From Coniochaeta sp. PMI_546 (taxonomy: Eukaryota; Ascomycota; Sordariomycetes; Coniochaetales; Coniochaetaceae), in NCBI GenBank assembly GCA_021432605.1, contig MU271149.1, forward strand, positions 992,001 through 1,056,000: a DNA stretch of 64,000 nt, in the 5' to 3' direction. The notes beneath the pieces were generated by a model. The model saw only the letters and a list, made by a program, of their open reading frames with translations. It had not been told where the DNA came from and made no database searches. A program made the translations under genes and the position numbers. Of the stretch, positions 11,317-22,450 are shown in pieces (within the stretch, counting starts at the first letter, position 1; each line of letters opens with the position of its first letter).

Positions 11317-13000
11317 TCAGCAGGGTCGACACGCAGGGGCGGAAAACTCCAGACAGGGCGACCTACACCTCGACAACCGGTGGTCCTCCTCATCCAGCTC
11401 CGATCCAGCAAGTTCACGCATCCGTTGCCGTGCCAAAGCTCTGCTCTGGCGGACGCTTCCACTTCGCCGTCGGGTATCCGGACTACCTAGAATGACCGTT
11501 TGTGGTTGAGGCTGAAGCTCGATGGAGGTTTCAGAGTACCCAGGATCGTCGTTTGCTTTCACCATTATCTTCTTGAGGCTGCTTCCCCAACTATGCAACC
11601 TGCCTTTAGGAGGTCTGGAACCGGAATCCTCCTCCATCTCGACCCTGTCTCGCAACCGTCGTATGGCTCGCTCCCGGCGGACCATCGAGTTGGTCACTTT
11701 AGGGCAGTATCCTCTCGGCAACATGCAGGCCTTGCACAGCGGACACAGTGAACTGCATTCACCCAGAAATTCTCCAATGCAGTCTGGATGGAAAATATGC
11801 CCGCAGGGTAGCTCTGTGATGATGGTAACTCGGTTTTGATAAGGCTCTAGACAGATGGCACACATAGGTTGGTAACCCGTCGCTACTGTAGATGATGCGA
11901 AAGGGCTGTGAAGACCCTTCTCTGAGATCGGGAGCGGTGACGATGGCGTAGCCACGCTCTCTGGTCTGCCACGGCCTGGCCTTGTTCTGCTTTGCCGTGG
12001 TAGAGCAGGCGACGTGGGTGATGTAGGCAGACTTTCCGGTTCCGGTTCCGGTTCACGTTCGGGTTCGTAGTTGTAGGTGAATAAAGGAAATTTATCGATC
12101 TCAGAAGCAGGTACAGTCAACCGCTTGATGCCCATGCCTTCAAGATTTATCTCTCCCTGTTGGACGCGGCGACGTAGGGAGACTCTTCGCCGCGCTTGGA
12201 TAAAGTGCATCAGGAATGAGGTGCCCAAGATGACAGCAATCAGGACGCCGAGGACGATGAGAAAGAAAGCCCATATACTCGGGAGGTTGGTATCCTCTGA
12301 GCATGTGATCTGGGTCCAGATGCGTACGTAGTCGTTGGGGTCGGCATCATAGACAGAGCTGATGTTTCGACCGTACGGTACTTCGCTAAGGTTTCCAGAG
12401 TAGAGGCCGAGCTGTTCCATCAGCTCCTGCCCATAAAGACCGGAAACAGCGAAGACAGGAAAGTGGGTCTGTGTTTTCCATCGACCTTCATCGTTAAGTT
12501 CCCAGACGCCCGAGTTGGCCGATGGCGGTTTGGCACTTGAGTTCGAGGGCTGATAGAATATGAAGGCTCGCAAGGGGTCAGCACGCGCGGAGGCGAGAAG
12601 AGCCTTAGTGCACTCAGCACTGACCCAAGGAGCAAAGGCAATGAGGTTGTAGTTTGTTGGAGGTAGGTTCCATTGATGGACAACATCTTCAGGAAGGTAG
12701 GGTGCCAGGGCTTCAGTACAGGGGTCACCGTCCTCAAGATCTGGCACGTAGAGGAGACCCTGGATGACACCGTCCGTCACCGACGAATACCTGGAGTTTA
12801 GAACAGTGACATTCTCGTGAATGCGGGAGGAATATCCCAGCTAGATGAGTCAGTCTTTGATGCAGCGCCGATACATAGGTGCGGGAAGTATGTACCGAGA
12901 GAGCAGTGATATTCCTGATAAGGGTGCTCGGGACAGTTCCCGTTCCCGTCCATGACGGATTGCTAAATAGAAGACTATCATAGTGTAAGTTCAATGCCCA
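11317..13000 (-). CDS. PA-TM-RING-H2 type membrane E3 ubiquitin ligase (5' exon unresolved)
   Basis: Two exons are clear: 13000-12896 and 12840-11317, with a 55-bp intron, coding 542 residues. The order is a lumenal protease-associated-like region, a membrane span (WAFFLIVLGVLIAVILGTSF), a Glu/Pro- and Ser/Pro-rich linker, a RING-H2 domain (CAICLEPYQN, then LPCGHIFHPDC, then CPLCK) and an Arg-rich tail. This architecture marks E3 ligases of endosomal, vacuolar or Golgi membranes. There is no in-frame ATG in the first listed exon, and the sequence upstream shows an in-frame stop right before a good acceptor (TTTAG at 13003-13001). So at least one more 5' exon with a signal peptide must exist. 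A candidate ATG at 13194 starts a hydrophobic peptide (MKSIMLCTCSSPPLLFHV), but I could not find a convincing phase-matched donor. Confidence 0.85.
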
Positions 13001-14962
13001 CTAAAGGAGTGGCGGCATGCGTTGGGCAGTTGGCTGGTGGGTGGTGAGGCAAGGATGGATATGTGGTGCGGAGCAATCGCTGCGGCTGAAGCCGACGACG
13101 CTGTGCATCACAAACTTTTCCCAAACGTTCCGCAGGCAGCAACATGAAATAGAAGTGGAGGTGAGGAACACGTACACAACATTATAGATTTCATCAACGC
13201 CTATTTAAAAGTCAGTCTTGGTGACGCAGATACCCCAGCCTTGGCGATGTCTTGGCTATATCGCCAAGACCAAATGTGCTACGTTGCGGACGCGAGGCGC
13301 GGGTCTCGCCTCGCCCGGCCGAGAGAGAGACAAACATCAGGGCAAGTTTCAAGGGAGATGGGACGTACTCATTGACATTGTCACGTCATTTCGGGCGAGT
13401 TAATCCAACCCGCACGAAGAGTCGAGGGGCCGCTGCATCAAAAATCCGATCGCCAAGATGGAGATTCGATGGACTGGAACCGAGAGAGGCAAGCAAACTT
13501 CACCCCGAATAAAGCACGGTGTTGGTGATCGGCTGGGCGTTTGGCTTGGAAAAAGCTTGGCCTAAGGGAGTGATAGGAAGATGAACCCAGGGAACCGGGA
13601 AGCAGAAAATGGGCGGAGGGGCTGCTTTTGAGTGCCAAGACCTTGGCAATGTGGGCGGGTACATAAGCGGATCCTCTTGGCTAGCCTGGCTTGTCCGCTA
13701 GACTGGCTCCACACTTGTCGACGTCGCCGCTGCTGCTGCCCGAACACGAATTCCACCGACACACAGTACGTGTACTCCATAGAAGAGGCACTGCATCACA
13801 GTACAGTAGTCGCAGTAAAGTGTACGTAGTTGGACCCTGACTTTTTCCATCCACCAACCCGAGGCACGCGCCATCAGTAATCATCGACAGCCTCAAAGCT
13901 TGTTTCCATCTCTTGTCATGATTCACCTTCCGGTGCGACCGAGTGGTCACATCGATTATCAAGTAGATGCATAGACTCTACAGTCCTAGACATGTGATGA
14001 CTTGCGATCGTACTCGATCTAACCTGAGACGTCTCATCACCTTCACGGTAAAAAGAGCCTACCAGCACTAACTTATCATCGAGGATCTATCCTTACTTTT
14101 TCTACATCTTGCTCATATCTATCTTAGATCGCCCATCTATATTCTTAAATCTGTGGCGCGACTTCGAATGACTTGACAAGCTCCTGCTCGCGATATTCGT
14201 CATATTTTCTTAGTGACGCAACAAACAATACCAGTCACCCTTAGACCCTAGTACCCTGTCCCAGTATCGCGCAATTATTATGAGAGACATGATAAAGTCC
14301 AAGTTCCGTTGTCGGCCGTCTAACACATCGGGTTCACCCGCCTCCGCAGCAGATTGATAGGGTGGATCTTGGGCTGCTACTTATTGCTGGACCGGGCTGG
14401 ACTTTGCCCTAGAGCACTCACTGTGCATGTCCTGCCCGCCTGGTACCTTCGAACGATATCCGTAACATTGCGTCTGACCACAACTGGTACTCACAGCCTA
14501 GCTGTATGGTTGGTAGCCCACAAACCTGAAAAGTGGTGTATTAGAGGTACAGCAGACGATGAAAAGCATGTTTGTGTGCATTCCATGTTGTTGATGCTAA
14601 TCTCTAAGCCCAATGCGAATCATTTTGGAAGCATGCCTTCGACTTCGGGTTAGAAACATATTCGTTTTCAAGAATATCATCGGGCATAAGGGAATGCATC
14701 TGACCTCACCGAGACATCAACAATCCCTTTGGTCACTACTGCAGCCTTGTCACCGGACAAAGTTGCAGTCTACATATTCTGGCTTTGGGTTTTAGGTAGT
14801 CTGGATTTATTGCTGCGGTCAACCTGATTTGACACATTGCTGCGCCTGACCTCCACCGTCATGTTGGTTGTTATCGCGGCTCCTCTGGGATAGCACTCAG
14901 TTTCGGTCTCTCGTCTTCTGCGACCCCCGTCCTAATCGTGCAGCTGTCATCGTTCTGCCACA
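13001..14962. promoter_or_regulatory. 2 kb divergent intergenic region (PA-TM-RING and Ap4A phosphorylase promoters)
   Basis: The right-hand edge of this stretch must hold the Ap4A phosphorylase promoter; the left part (about 13001-13300) should hold the missing first exon of the RING gene. Frames elsewhere are short and without domains. No repeat, tRNA or 5S rRNA was recognised. Confidence 0.4.
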
Positions 14963-15945
14963 ATGGGCTCAGTTTTTGACCCACCAAATGATAGCGAAGA
15001 AGCTGCCCTCGCATCCTTCGACAAGCTTGTGAGTCAAGGCATAATCAATGACGGGCCGTCCTTCCCAGTCTACTGCAAAGTCGACGGCTTTCAGGTGAGA
15101 CAGCTTCCCCAAGTAATCAGCGTAAGGTCCCTGACCTGGAACCAAAGTTTGAGTTCCGTCTTCGTCCATCATGGGCCTCCAAACCACGGATTCCATCTGA
15201 CGCGGTCAGTTCTGTCCCAGCGGCGCCGGAAGAACACTTTGGACCAGGCAGTGACATCCTCAAAAGTCATCCGGACCAGGTCCTCGGCCACCTGTCGTGC
15301 ACGCACATCGTAGCACTAAATATCTACCCCTCTTCTCGCCCTCACTATCTAATCCTGACCCTCGATTCCTTCTGTCGGCAAGATGAGCCGCTGGATGCTC
15401 AGGACATGAATGCTGCCTGGGCTTTCCTGCACTCACTTCGGAAACCCAGAGATAACTACGTGGTCTACAACTGCGCACCTGCGTCAGGATGTAGTCGGAA
15501 GCACAAGCACTTGCAAGTAGCGAAGAGACCCGGCTGCGGCGCAGAAGTAGGAGACACATGCCTCAGGTTCTTCCCCGATGCAGACGGCCAGGCCGAAGTC
15601 AAGGTGCCGTACAAGTACTTGCTGCACCGCTTTTCGGACCCCGGAATAGAGCATAATACAGCGGATGACGTCTTTCGGATCTACGGGCAGCTTTTGAAAG
15701 AGTGCAGGCGTCGGCTCGGCTCGGCAGAAAGTCCACCGCATAACTTGATACTGACGAGCGAATGGCTTCTGATGATTCCGAGGCGATACCCCGAGAACCA
15801 AGAATACATGGGGCTTCTGCCCAACGGTGCTGGAATGATGGGGATGATTTCTACTCCTAGCCGGGCGATCTTGGATAAATGGCTGAGTGAGGGACCTGCA
15901 AAGGTCTTGGGCGCGTTTGGGCTTCCACCTGATTCTGAGGTATGA
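14963..15945 (+). CDS. APA2: ATP adenylyltransferase / Ap4A phosphorylase (Apa1/Apa2 family)
   Basis: The enzyme splits diadenosine tetraphosphate with phosphate to ADP and ATP (and runs in reverse), limiting Ap4A in the cytosol. Exons 14963-15094 and 15148-15945 with a 53-bp GT-AG intron give 309 residues, close to yeast Apa1/Apa2. The central motif SRKHKHLQV (H163-x-H165-x-Q167) is the HIT-like catalytic triad pattern of this family; one of these histidines carries the nucleotidyl intermediate. Upstream it reads VLGHLSCTHIVALNIYPSSR and YNCAPASGCS, also typical. The intron removal joins GFQ to FEFRLRPSW in frame, matching the family. The short upstream leader shows no other start. APA1 versus APA2 cannot be told apart here. 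Confidence 0.92.
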
Positions 15946-16644
15946 TGTGCGCTGCCGGCCATTATACGCTTTAGAGACAGTTAGATGGGCATTGTCTGTT
16001 GCTCCCCTGTCATCTCAGTACCCGGGGCCCGAGATCTTGTTTGTCTTGAATCATTCAAAAGAGATACTGTCCTTCGCGGACAACACACATGCGATCATGA
16101 TGAGACGAGGTACACTCACAAGCGTAGTAATAGAAAAATGATAGAAGGCATCCTCCCGCGTGCCTGTTGCCCTTGTGGCTTTAACTCAGGTCCTTAAGAC
16201 AGACCCTGACGGTCAGACTGTTACATAACTCCACTGGCTTCCATGTGGATCGTTCTTGTCATTGATGAAAACTGCAGGCAATGCTCGGACCGCAAGATGG
16301 GTAGACGCAGTGATCCAGTCTTGTAAGCCAGCATTCAGTGAGGCAATGGGAATCACGGGACTCGGGAACACAGGCAACTGACACGTTTCGAGTAACTCGA
16401 GGTATGATTCCTGTGGAGTGCCACAGATGAAGGACTATCCCTTCGCCTCCTACCTTGTTAACTCCTATCCTGCAAAATACCTAACGCCAGACGTGCCAAG
16501 CAAAGCACATGTCGGTTGCTTCCCAAAGCCAGCCATAACATCGTAGCAAGTCAGATCGGCGTCCTTTTCTGATCCATGTCCCTCGTCCACACATCGTGAT
16601 ACCATCATCGCATCCATCCTAACCACCCATAGAGCTGAGGGCTC
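15946..16644. terminator. Convergent intergenic region between Ap4A phosphorylase and ADA3
   Basis: The two genes point at each other, so this about 700-bp stretch holds both 3' UTRs and transcript ends. Nothing coding is supported. Confidence 0.4.
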
Positions 16645-19617
16645 TCACTCATCCTCGACCTCCTCCTCCCAATTCTCCCTCTCCTTCTTCAGAAACTCCC
16701 CCATAACATCCCCCCGGAAGATACTACTTCCCTCGTCCTCGACCCTCGGCACCTTGCCCAGATTCTCCCCATCAAACACCGTCCCGATGTTCTCAATCCA
16801 CCGCCTCCTCCGCTCCATCAGCGTCTTGGTCAGATCGCCGATACCAGGTCTCGCCAGCCCGCCGGCAGCCGCGGCAGCCGGGGCGGCGCCGGGCCTCGCC
16901 TTCTTGGGCTTCTTGCCCATCGTGCGCGTGCGCTTGAGGTACGCTGCTTGGACTTGGCTGTCCAGGTCCTCGAGGATGGTCTGGTACTCCTGGTGCGCCA
17001 TGCGTTCCTTGACTAGGTCGGTGAGTCGCGCTTTCCGCGCACCGTTGACGAGGGCTTGCTCGCGCAGGCGGGCCTGCAGCAGGCGTAGTCGGGCGGCGAC
17101 TTCGTCATCGTAGGCGCCGTCATAGTCTGCGATTGAGGAGGGGTCTGGCCCGTTGGCGTTGGATGAGCCGGCTGCGGCCGAGGAGGAAGAAGCCCCGTTG
17201 GCGCCGGAGGAGGCACCGTTCGCGGTGTTGTTGTTGGGGGACGAACCATCGCCTGGCAGAGACGGGAGGAAGCCGATGTGGCGTAGTTCCTGCTTCAGGC
17301 GCTCGTCGACTTGTTGGTAGTCAAGCTTGGGGTGCGTTGCCTTTTTCCAGGCTTCGCTGTTGGACTCGGGCATTTGGGTTGCTGGTGGGAGAGGTGGCTC
17401 GCCCTGGGGCGGTTGGATACCGTTGCCGTTGGTCGTGCCGTTAATGATGGTGCCATTGGGCGTCGTCTGGCCGGGCTGTGATTGCTGGAGGGGCTCGCCG
17501 AAGCTGAAGTCGAAGTTTGCGACGCCGTTCATGAGGATGTCTCCGTCGCCATTCACGCCGTTTGGTTGGGGGTCAGCTGGAGGAGCGCGGTGCTCTGGTC
17601 GCATCGCCGAGAGTAGGCGCGAGAGAAGCGGGCCGACACTGAGCTTATCTGTTTCGGCCACATCATCGTCCAAATTCTCGATGCTGCCGCGAGGTTGGTT
17701 TGGTGGAAGCTTGTCTTTAGAAGGTGAGTCGATAGCCATTGCGCCGTCCTCTTCGGCCCATATCTCAGAATAGTGCTTCTTTCCGCGCTTGGGCATGACG
17801 AAGGGTGTGACCCGGTCGCCTCGTTCTCTGAGGAACGCAAGGTCCTCCTCGGTGAAGGGTCGGAAGTAGGGCTCGATGTATGTGGAGAAGGTGCTGAAGT
17901 TGATCTGGTTGGTAGGTTTAGCACTACTGAAGTCTTTGTCAGGCGGATCGCCAGCAATCAGGTCGGCAAGGTCGCTCTTCGGGTACGTTGCGACTGAGTA
18001 GATCTCCTTGATTTCATCTTCTGTCATGCCCGGCTTGACGGGGAGGATCTCGTAGACGGTCGGATCCGGAAAGGTTGATGGGTCGTCGCCGAAGGTATTC
18101 GCTTGCGGTCTTGGTTGTGGCGGTGGTCTGCCGTCATCGTCTGAGCTGGACTCGTCGTCGCTCTTCTCCTCCGCCTTGGCTTTGTCGTCTACGTCCATGT
18201 TGCTGGGCGTACGAGGAGCGACTGGGGAGAGGGACGAGCTTGCCGAGTCATTGTCCCGATCGTGCTTCTTCGCTTTACCGCTGGAGGATTCCCGGAGTGG
18301 GGATGAGCGCGCTGGAGTAGTAGAACATGTCAGCGAACGTTTTGCTTTCCGGTCCCAAGCTGCTTTCGGGGTGGTCTCGTTCAAGAAAGCGTCCTTCTTG
18401 CTCTCAGCCGACGCACTAGCTGCCAGCTTCGGCTTCTTTGGCTTGCCTCCAGCTCCCTGGCGTGAACCGCCACAGCGCGAGACTTTTATGATCTTCTCCT
18501 CCTTCCTGATCGCTGTAGCCTCGGGTTGGGCACCTTCAGGAAGCTCCCCCGGCGCCCGCTTCGGAACTTTAAGCTTGATTATCTTCTTGGGTGGCATGGA
18601 TTTCGCAGTCTCCGCGGAGCGGGCAGCAAGCCGAAGCGATACGCGCCTCTCCTTCACCTCGTTCTCAGGAGTCACAGCAGCGGCGATGTGGGCTTGCTCG
18701 AGGAGCTGCTTAAGCGCCTGCCTCGGAAGTCTGAGCTTGACGATCTTCTTTGGCGGCTTGGAGTGCTCAGGCGCCGTCATCGAGCTCTGGGTCTTTTCGA
18801 CAAGCTCGTCAAGCGCCCACTTTGGGACTTGGAGCCTGACTATCTCTTTGCGGGGCATGTGGTGCTCGGTTGCTTCAGCGGCAGGTTGGGTCTTCTCGAG
18901 AAGCTCCTGAAGCGCCCGTTTAGGGACTTCAAGCTTGACCATGTTCTCCGGCAGCATGGTGACGGCTCAGCATGAATGAGAAAAGAGCAGCCGTTACCTC
19001 AGCTCTCCGCTGAAAGACGACCTCGCACAGGAAGCGAGCAAAGGGAGTGTAGGTTGTAAGAAAGCAGAGAAAAGCGGAGTGAAGGAGGAAAATAGAACTT
19101 GGGTTGCACGCGCAATGTGAAATGACTGACCTGCGTTGGATGCGGAAGATGCGAGATGCTCCGTGGCCTTCCGCTTCTTTTTATTCGCCTTGCGTTCCCT
19201 CTCTTCGTCCTCGGCTTCACGTTGTCTCCGCTCATCTTCTCGGCGACCTTCGGCAGCCATCTCGTCCATACGGGTCCGCCTATTTGCCGCGAGTAGACGC
19301 ATCCCTCTATCGCAATAGTTTCCTCTCTTTTCGATGCTTTCGCCGAGGCGCTGAAGTCTTGTCACGATGCCGTCGAGAGCCTTCGAGTCGGGAATTACGG
19401 CGGTCGTGGCGCCGGAGTCCACCAGATCTTCATATGTGAGGTTCCGGAAGACGTCGAAGCGCAGATCTAGGGTCTCGGTCTCTTGCGTCTCGATCGGTGG
19501 CAGGCTGGCGGTAGCAGGAAGGGAACTGGGCGTGGTGTTGCGGCTACGGGGGGGCTGCCGGACTGCGGCGGCTCCACCTTTCTTACCAGTGCCTTTCTGA
19601 CTTGACGCGGGCGGCAT
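16645..19617 (-). CDS. NGG1: Ada3/Ngg1, SAGA and ADA histone acetyltransferase complex subunit
   Basis: Ada3 links Gcn5 and Ada2 in the histone acetyltransferase module. Exons 19617-19131 and 18965-16645 (165-bp intron) give 935 residues. The N-terminal [18 protein letters not shown] and a Lys/Arg-rich coiled region come first. The C-terminal part ([20 protein letters not shown], then [20 protein letters not shown]) is the conserved Ada3 domain. The chosen acceptor is GAG rather than CAG or TAG; it is the only nearby site after an in-frame TGA that keeps the phase-1 junction, so the site deserves a transcript check. Directly after the junction, residues about 166-330 form a block of 33-residue repeats (listed separately) that I do not know from other Ada3 proteins. 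The middle is Ser/Pro/Asn/Gly-rich and probably disordered. Confidence 0.9.
18499..18957 (-). repeat. Imperfect 33-residue (99-bp) repeats inside ADA3
   Basis: Four units share the pattern [KR]-x-[IV]-[IV]-[KR]-L-x-[VL]-P-[KR]-x-A-x-x-x-L-x-E. The hallmark VKL/VRL/VKL positions are exactly 33 residues apart in the first three units (18957-18859, 18858-18760, 18759-18661). The fourth unit starts at about 18597 after a short insertion, and a partial fifth follows. Each unit looks like a short basic beta-strand followed by an amphipathic helix. The repeats differ enough at the protein level to be old or under selection. Confidence 0.75.
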
Positions 19618-20125
19618 CTTCTCTGTTGTCGAGGCCTCTCGCCCTTATTGACTGTGCTTGGAATTATTAAGGCACGAGAGCTGACATCTAGCAAAGCGGT
19701 CTTGCCACGGACAATGAGGTTTTGATGGATGCCGTGAGAGTGTTGAGGCTCTGCTGTTGACGTGAGGCGTCGTGTTCCGGATAGTCGATGTTACTATAAT
19801 CGAATCCCTGACCGTCACATCGGCACCTGTGCGCTGGTGAATTGTGGTACGTACTCAGTACGGTCCGTGCGTAGCTGCTCATGGACGGTGTTCGTTGCTT
19901 CTTCGCACGGAGTGATGACTGTGCTCCAACAGGTTCCTACATCGTGTATGCTGACTTTGTTGATGATGAGCATTCATTTCTCTTGCTGGCCCATCTCGCT
20001 CTTGTCCATTGATGAGTAAGTACTCCTAATGATCGTCACAGAATGCTCTAACAAGCGATATACCATAGCACAGAGGTTTGTATACATGTTAATAGCCATA
20101 CAACATTTGTGATACCAGTATGAAT
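19618..20125. other. Intergenic region between ADA3 promoter and kinase 3' end
   Basis: Both flanking genes are on the minus strand. It holds the ADA3 promoter and the kinase transcript end. No coding signal or repeat was seen. Confidence 0.4.
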
Positions 20126-21630
20126 CTACCTGTACACTGTTGTTATTACACTCTCGCCATATTGAAACCACTCGTGCTGCAGCGCATCCTTTGCGCTGAT
20201 CCGTTTCTCCGGAGCGTAAATTAGCAACTTGCCAAGCAGGTCTGCAAACAACTCCCTCTCCCGGTACGATATCTCCCGATGGCAGTCGTTCCCGCTGACC
20301 TCGTCGGAGAGGTACCACAGGCCCGGAGCGAGCTTGTCCATCAGCGACCGGGCGCCCTCCGCCACAGAAGGGTGTATAATCCGCTTAGCGCCCGTCAAAT
20401 CATGCTGCTTCTCGTGCCTGACAGCGATCGCCTTGCCAAACTCGTCCGCCCTGTCCTCATACAGCCTTCTTCTTTCGACCCACGTGGTGGACCACCACGG
20501 CTCCGGCATATTTCCTAGGACCTGTACCATGGCGTCCAGGCAGGCATCGTCCTCATCATCAAACACGTCAAAGAGTCTCCTCCCCGTGCGGATCTCGAAA
20601 AGCGTGCAGCCCAGCGCCCAAAGATCAGAGCCATACCCGGCCTTCTGTTCGAGGATGAGCTCCGGCGAACGGTACGGGCCGGGAGTTCCGAGCACTTCCG
20701 GTGGCTGTGATGCCGCGAACGACTCGCCAAAGTCGATGACGCATGGATCGCTGCTGATATATTTGGAGTCGACGGTGTGCCAGTCCAGAGGGTACACGAG
20801 ATACTGCGGGGCCGATGGGTTGTCGTGTTTGTCTGACCCCGAGTCTGGATTGCAGACCTTGTTCAGGCTTGGCTCGCCCAGTATCCGAAGCACCGCATCT
20901 TCCAACAGGCCGTCGAGGCCCGAGATGTGATGAAGAACATTACTAGGTGTAAGGTCTAATTTTGACGCTGTAAGCTACTCTGTAACCATATACAGCCCAT
21001 TTTGGGGGCACATAGAAACACTGGGGAGACCATACCACCATGGCATATCCCATGCGCATGAAGAAAAGCGATCGCCTCGACGACCTTGAGACACACACTC
21101 CGAAGCATTAGATCAGGGTCTTCAGAGCCACGGCACAGCCCAAGCGAGACCTTCGGCCCCAGCACAGGGTAAACGAAGCAGTAGTGCGTCCCGTTCGGGC
21201 CGTCGATATCGAATTTGTCTAGAGGCAAGCAGACATATTCGGCGCCCTTGCTACTCGTGCTCTCAGCGTCGCGCCACGTCTTGAGCTGCATCACACGGAG
21301 CTCAGAACAATCCTCAACTGAGATATCGGCCATGAGAATCTTGAGCGCGACATATCTTGCTAGGGGCTGTGCGTGTATGTCTCGGCATAACCAGACGTTC
21401 GCGAATCCACCGTGGCCGAGCTTGTGCACGACGATGTACCTGCTGTCAACACCCAGGGCATCACCCAGCTGAACGGGGTGGTGACCGCCAGGCTCGTAGT
21501 CTTGCAGGTGCTCGAGCCTGAAGGGCGCGAGCTCGAGGCAGAGCCCATTATCGGTTGGCAAGCCGTCCGCCTCGAGTTCATCGCTGCCGGAGTTCATTGG
21601 CGAGTCGGCGTAGTAGTCATTGTTGGACAT
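20126..21630 (-). CDS. SRPK-like serine/threonine protein kinase
   Basis: Exons 21630-21036 and 20955-20126 around an 80-bp GT-AG intron give 474 residues. The kinase core is complete: glycine loop LGHGGFANVWLCRD, the ATP-binding lysine in YVALKIL, the catalytic loop HGDLTPSN formed across the splice junction, the metal-binding DFG in VIDFGESF, and PYRSPEL in place of the usual APE. The spliced HGDLTPSN motif strongly supports the intron. This layout is that of the fungal SRPK-like group, often multi-copy in Pezizomycotina. SRPKs phosphorylate SR-rich splicing proteins, but many fungal members have no known substrate. The frame is open upstream to 21852; I chose 21630 because the extra part lacks family resemblance. 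Confidence 0.85.
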
Positions 21631-22040
21631 TTTATCAGCCTGCAAGAATGAATGGCTGGGTTTCGAAGAGAGCAAGACAGAGCAAGGCGCGATAAATGAG
21701 GCGAGCTTGGACGTGGATGGATGCCTATGAATTGGAGCCTTCCAAGTTGATTCTATGCGAATGAGATGATGGATGTGGCAGGCCTGCGGTTTGCATAGCC
21801 GCTGCGACCTGTTTTGGATTGTTGTTCTGGGGACTACTTCGCCATTCATCAAGCCATGTCTTCTTTGAATATTTTGTCACTGAAGACAGCCGAACGCGAT
21901 GTATGTTTCTTACAAATACTAGTCTACTGTAACTTTTAACACTTGTCATATCCTTTCAAACACAACACCAGCAACTTGAGGGGGAAATCTAAAGGATAAA
22001 AAATTAAAAATACCATCTGAGAAGCTTCAAAAGCCAAGCC
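21631..22040. promoter_or_regulatory. Divergent promoter between the SRPK-like kinase and the small unknown gene
   Basis: About 400 bp, AT-richer near 21990-22015. No motif was recognised with confidence. Confidence 0.35.
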
Positions 22041-22450
22041 ATGGAGTTGAATCCATTTGAGGACCTCCAAACATGGGCGCGGAATCAAGACACTATAGCG
22101 GACCGCCCAGATGCTGAGGCCCTCTCGCGATATCAAGACCGCTTTGCGTGCAGTCATGAGGAAGCGATTCAGGAGATCCGCGGTCATCAAGCCGACCTTC
22201 ATGATTATCTTGTCGCTCGAAGGAAGGTGAGGCTCGAGCCGTAACTGAAGCAAGCCAGATCGGATATACAGCGACGCTTTTCATCCTGCTCGAGAGCCCG
22301 GTTGAGAGTGTCGAGGAGGTTAGGATCGCAGCGGGTATCACAGAACCTCCTGACATGGTTGATTGGACTGCAGCGCCAGGAGACGGAACTTGCTTGTGCC
22401 ATATCGACGAAGCAGCCAGAGCTACCATCCTCAACTATCTCAACGGGTAG
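22041..22450 (+). CDS. Small unknown protein gene, frameshifted or with a very short intron
   Basis: An ATG frame at 22041-22244 codes MELNPFEDLQTWARNQDTI and onwards for 67 residues, with an acidic, ordered-looking composition. Past its stop, another frame stays open from about 22215 to the TAG at 22448-22450 and reads like true protein (EASQIGYTATLFILLESPVE, then MVDWTAAPGDGTCLCHIDEA). The two halves would join if bases 22223-22254 were a 32-bp GTGAGG...CCAG intron with a TAACT branch site, but that is shorter than usual fungal introns. A one-base frameshift near 22235 is the alternative. The product would be about 125 residues. I do not recognise the family. It lies head to head with the kinase gene. 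Confidence 0.45.

Noticed and set aside
18176-18910. Long plus-strand frame of 244 codons
   Set aside because: It is antisense to the repeat-bearing part of ADA3, which has family support on the minus strand.
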